A stretch of DNA of 6,532 nt. It comes from Saprospiraceae bacterium (GTDB lineage Bacteria > Bacteroidota > Bacteroidia > Chitinophagales > Saprospiraceae). Location: assembly GCA_020849825.1 (NCBI GenBank), contig JADZFP010000185.1, forward strand, positions 1 to 6,532. The letters are read 5' to 3'. Position 1 is the stretch's first letter. Every line of letters starts with the position of its first letter. This document shows positions 6,359 to 6,532 of the stretch, piece after piece. The position numbers and the translations under genes were made by a program. The notes beneath the pieces are model-generated. The model was not told the origin of the DNA and did no database searches. It saw only the letters and a program-made list of their open reading frames with translations.

Positions 6359-6442
6359 TTGAGGATTCGAGGATCTGAGGATTCGAGGATTTGAACACGA
6401 TTCAGGTCAAATCCTCAAATCTTCAAATCTTCAAATACTCAA
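6359..6442. repeat. Octamer tandem repeats forming a long imperfect hairpin between two tRNA genes
   Basis: The left arm has four 8-base units of the form GAGGATYY (6361-6392). The right arm has four units of the form TCAAATCY (6407-6438) plus a partial fifth. The arms are inverted relative to each other: 6385-6394 pairs perfectly with 6407-6416 around a 12-base loop. Pairing continues outward to about 6359/6442 with one mismatch or G-U pair every few bases, giving a stem of about 36 positions. It could be an RNase III-type processing signal between the tRNAs, a mobile intergenic repeat, or both. Confidence 0.85.
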
Positions 6443-6448
6443 CAAAAA

Positions 6449-6532
6449 GGGGGTGCCCCGGAGTTGGAGAGCCGGGCCAGACTGTAAATCTGGTGCTTGA
6501 CCGCTGAGTAGGTTCGAATCCCACCACCCCCA
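6449..6532 (+). tRNA. tRNA-Tyr (anticodon GTA)
   Basis: This is a class II tRNA that ends exactly at the window edge. The acceptor stem GGGGGTG (6449-6455) pairs with CACCCCC (6525-6531), with discriminator A6532. The D stem is CCGG/CCGG (6458-6461 and 6472-6475). The anticodon stem is CCAGA/TCTGG with loop CTGTAAA, placing anticodon GTA at 6484-6486. The long variable region (6494-6507) is expected for bacterial tRNA-Tyr. The T loop is TTCGAAT; its stem GTAGG/CCCAC contains one A-C mismatch (6510/6522). Whether CCA is encoded cannot be seen because the window stops. Confidence 0.95.

Noticed and set aside
6207..6362. Open frame starting at ATG 6207 and running through tRNA-Thr
   Set aside because: It reads through a complete tRNA cloverleaf and has no protein-like features; it is a by-product of the tRNA leader.

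Overview
The window looks like chromosomal DNA of a Bacteroidota bacterium, probably a Saprospirales-type member (Lewinella/Haliscomenobacter-like). The evidence is a TAnnTTTG-type -7 promoter box ahead of a tRNA cluster and another ahead of a divergent gene, a general lack of Shine-Dalgarno sequences, a lipoprotein whose acceptor cysteine is followed by Lys-Lys-Asn-Asn and an aspartate run (the style of Bacteroidota surface lipoproteins), and an intergenic octamer repeat of the GAGGATTT/TCAAATCT type. The phylum is well supported; the order is an inference.

Layout from left to right. (1) Positions 1-836, plus strand: the 3' part of a SUMF1/formylglycine-generating-enzyme-fold protein that lacks one of the two active-site cysteines of true FGEs. 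(2) Positions 893-2221, minus strand, convergent with it: a membrane-anchored protein with a cytoplasmic N-terminal domain, one membrane helix and a YWTD/NHL-like beta-propeller outside. (3) A divergent control region (2222-2358) carries two TTTGCAAA palindromes and a promoter for the propeller gene. (4) Positions 2359-3841, plus strand: three overlapping genes for envelope proteins (a lipoprotein, a small exported protein and a predicted outer-membrane barrel), which read as one translationally coupled unit. (5) Positions 3861-6071, minus strand: an O-methyltransferase, an OmpR-type response regulator and an alpha/beta hydrolase, the last two overlapping by 4 nt with a TTG start for the hydrolase. 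No histidine kinase is visible next to the regulator. (6) Positions 6174-6532, plus strand: a promoter and two tRNA genes, Thr(UGU) and Tyr(GUA), separated by a long imperfect hairpin of octamer repeats. The tRNA order and anticodons match the start of the E. coli thrU-tyrU-glyT-thrT-tufB cluster, so tRNA-Gly and an EF-Tu gene may follow just outside the window.

Coding density is high and no gene-free stretch exceeds about 210 bases. I see no CRISPR array, transposase, phage gene or obvious defence system. The most unusual items are the octamer hairpin between the tRNAs, the membrane-spanning propeller protein with its palindromic divergent promoter, and the uncharacterised three-gene envelope cassette. 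None of these can be called a new system from sequence alone.
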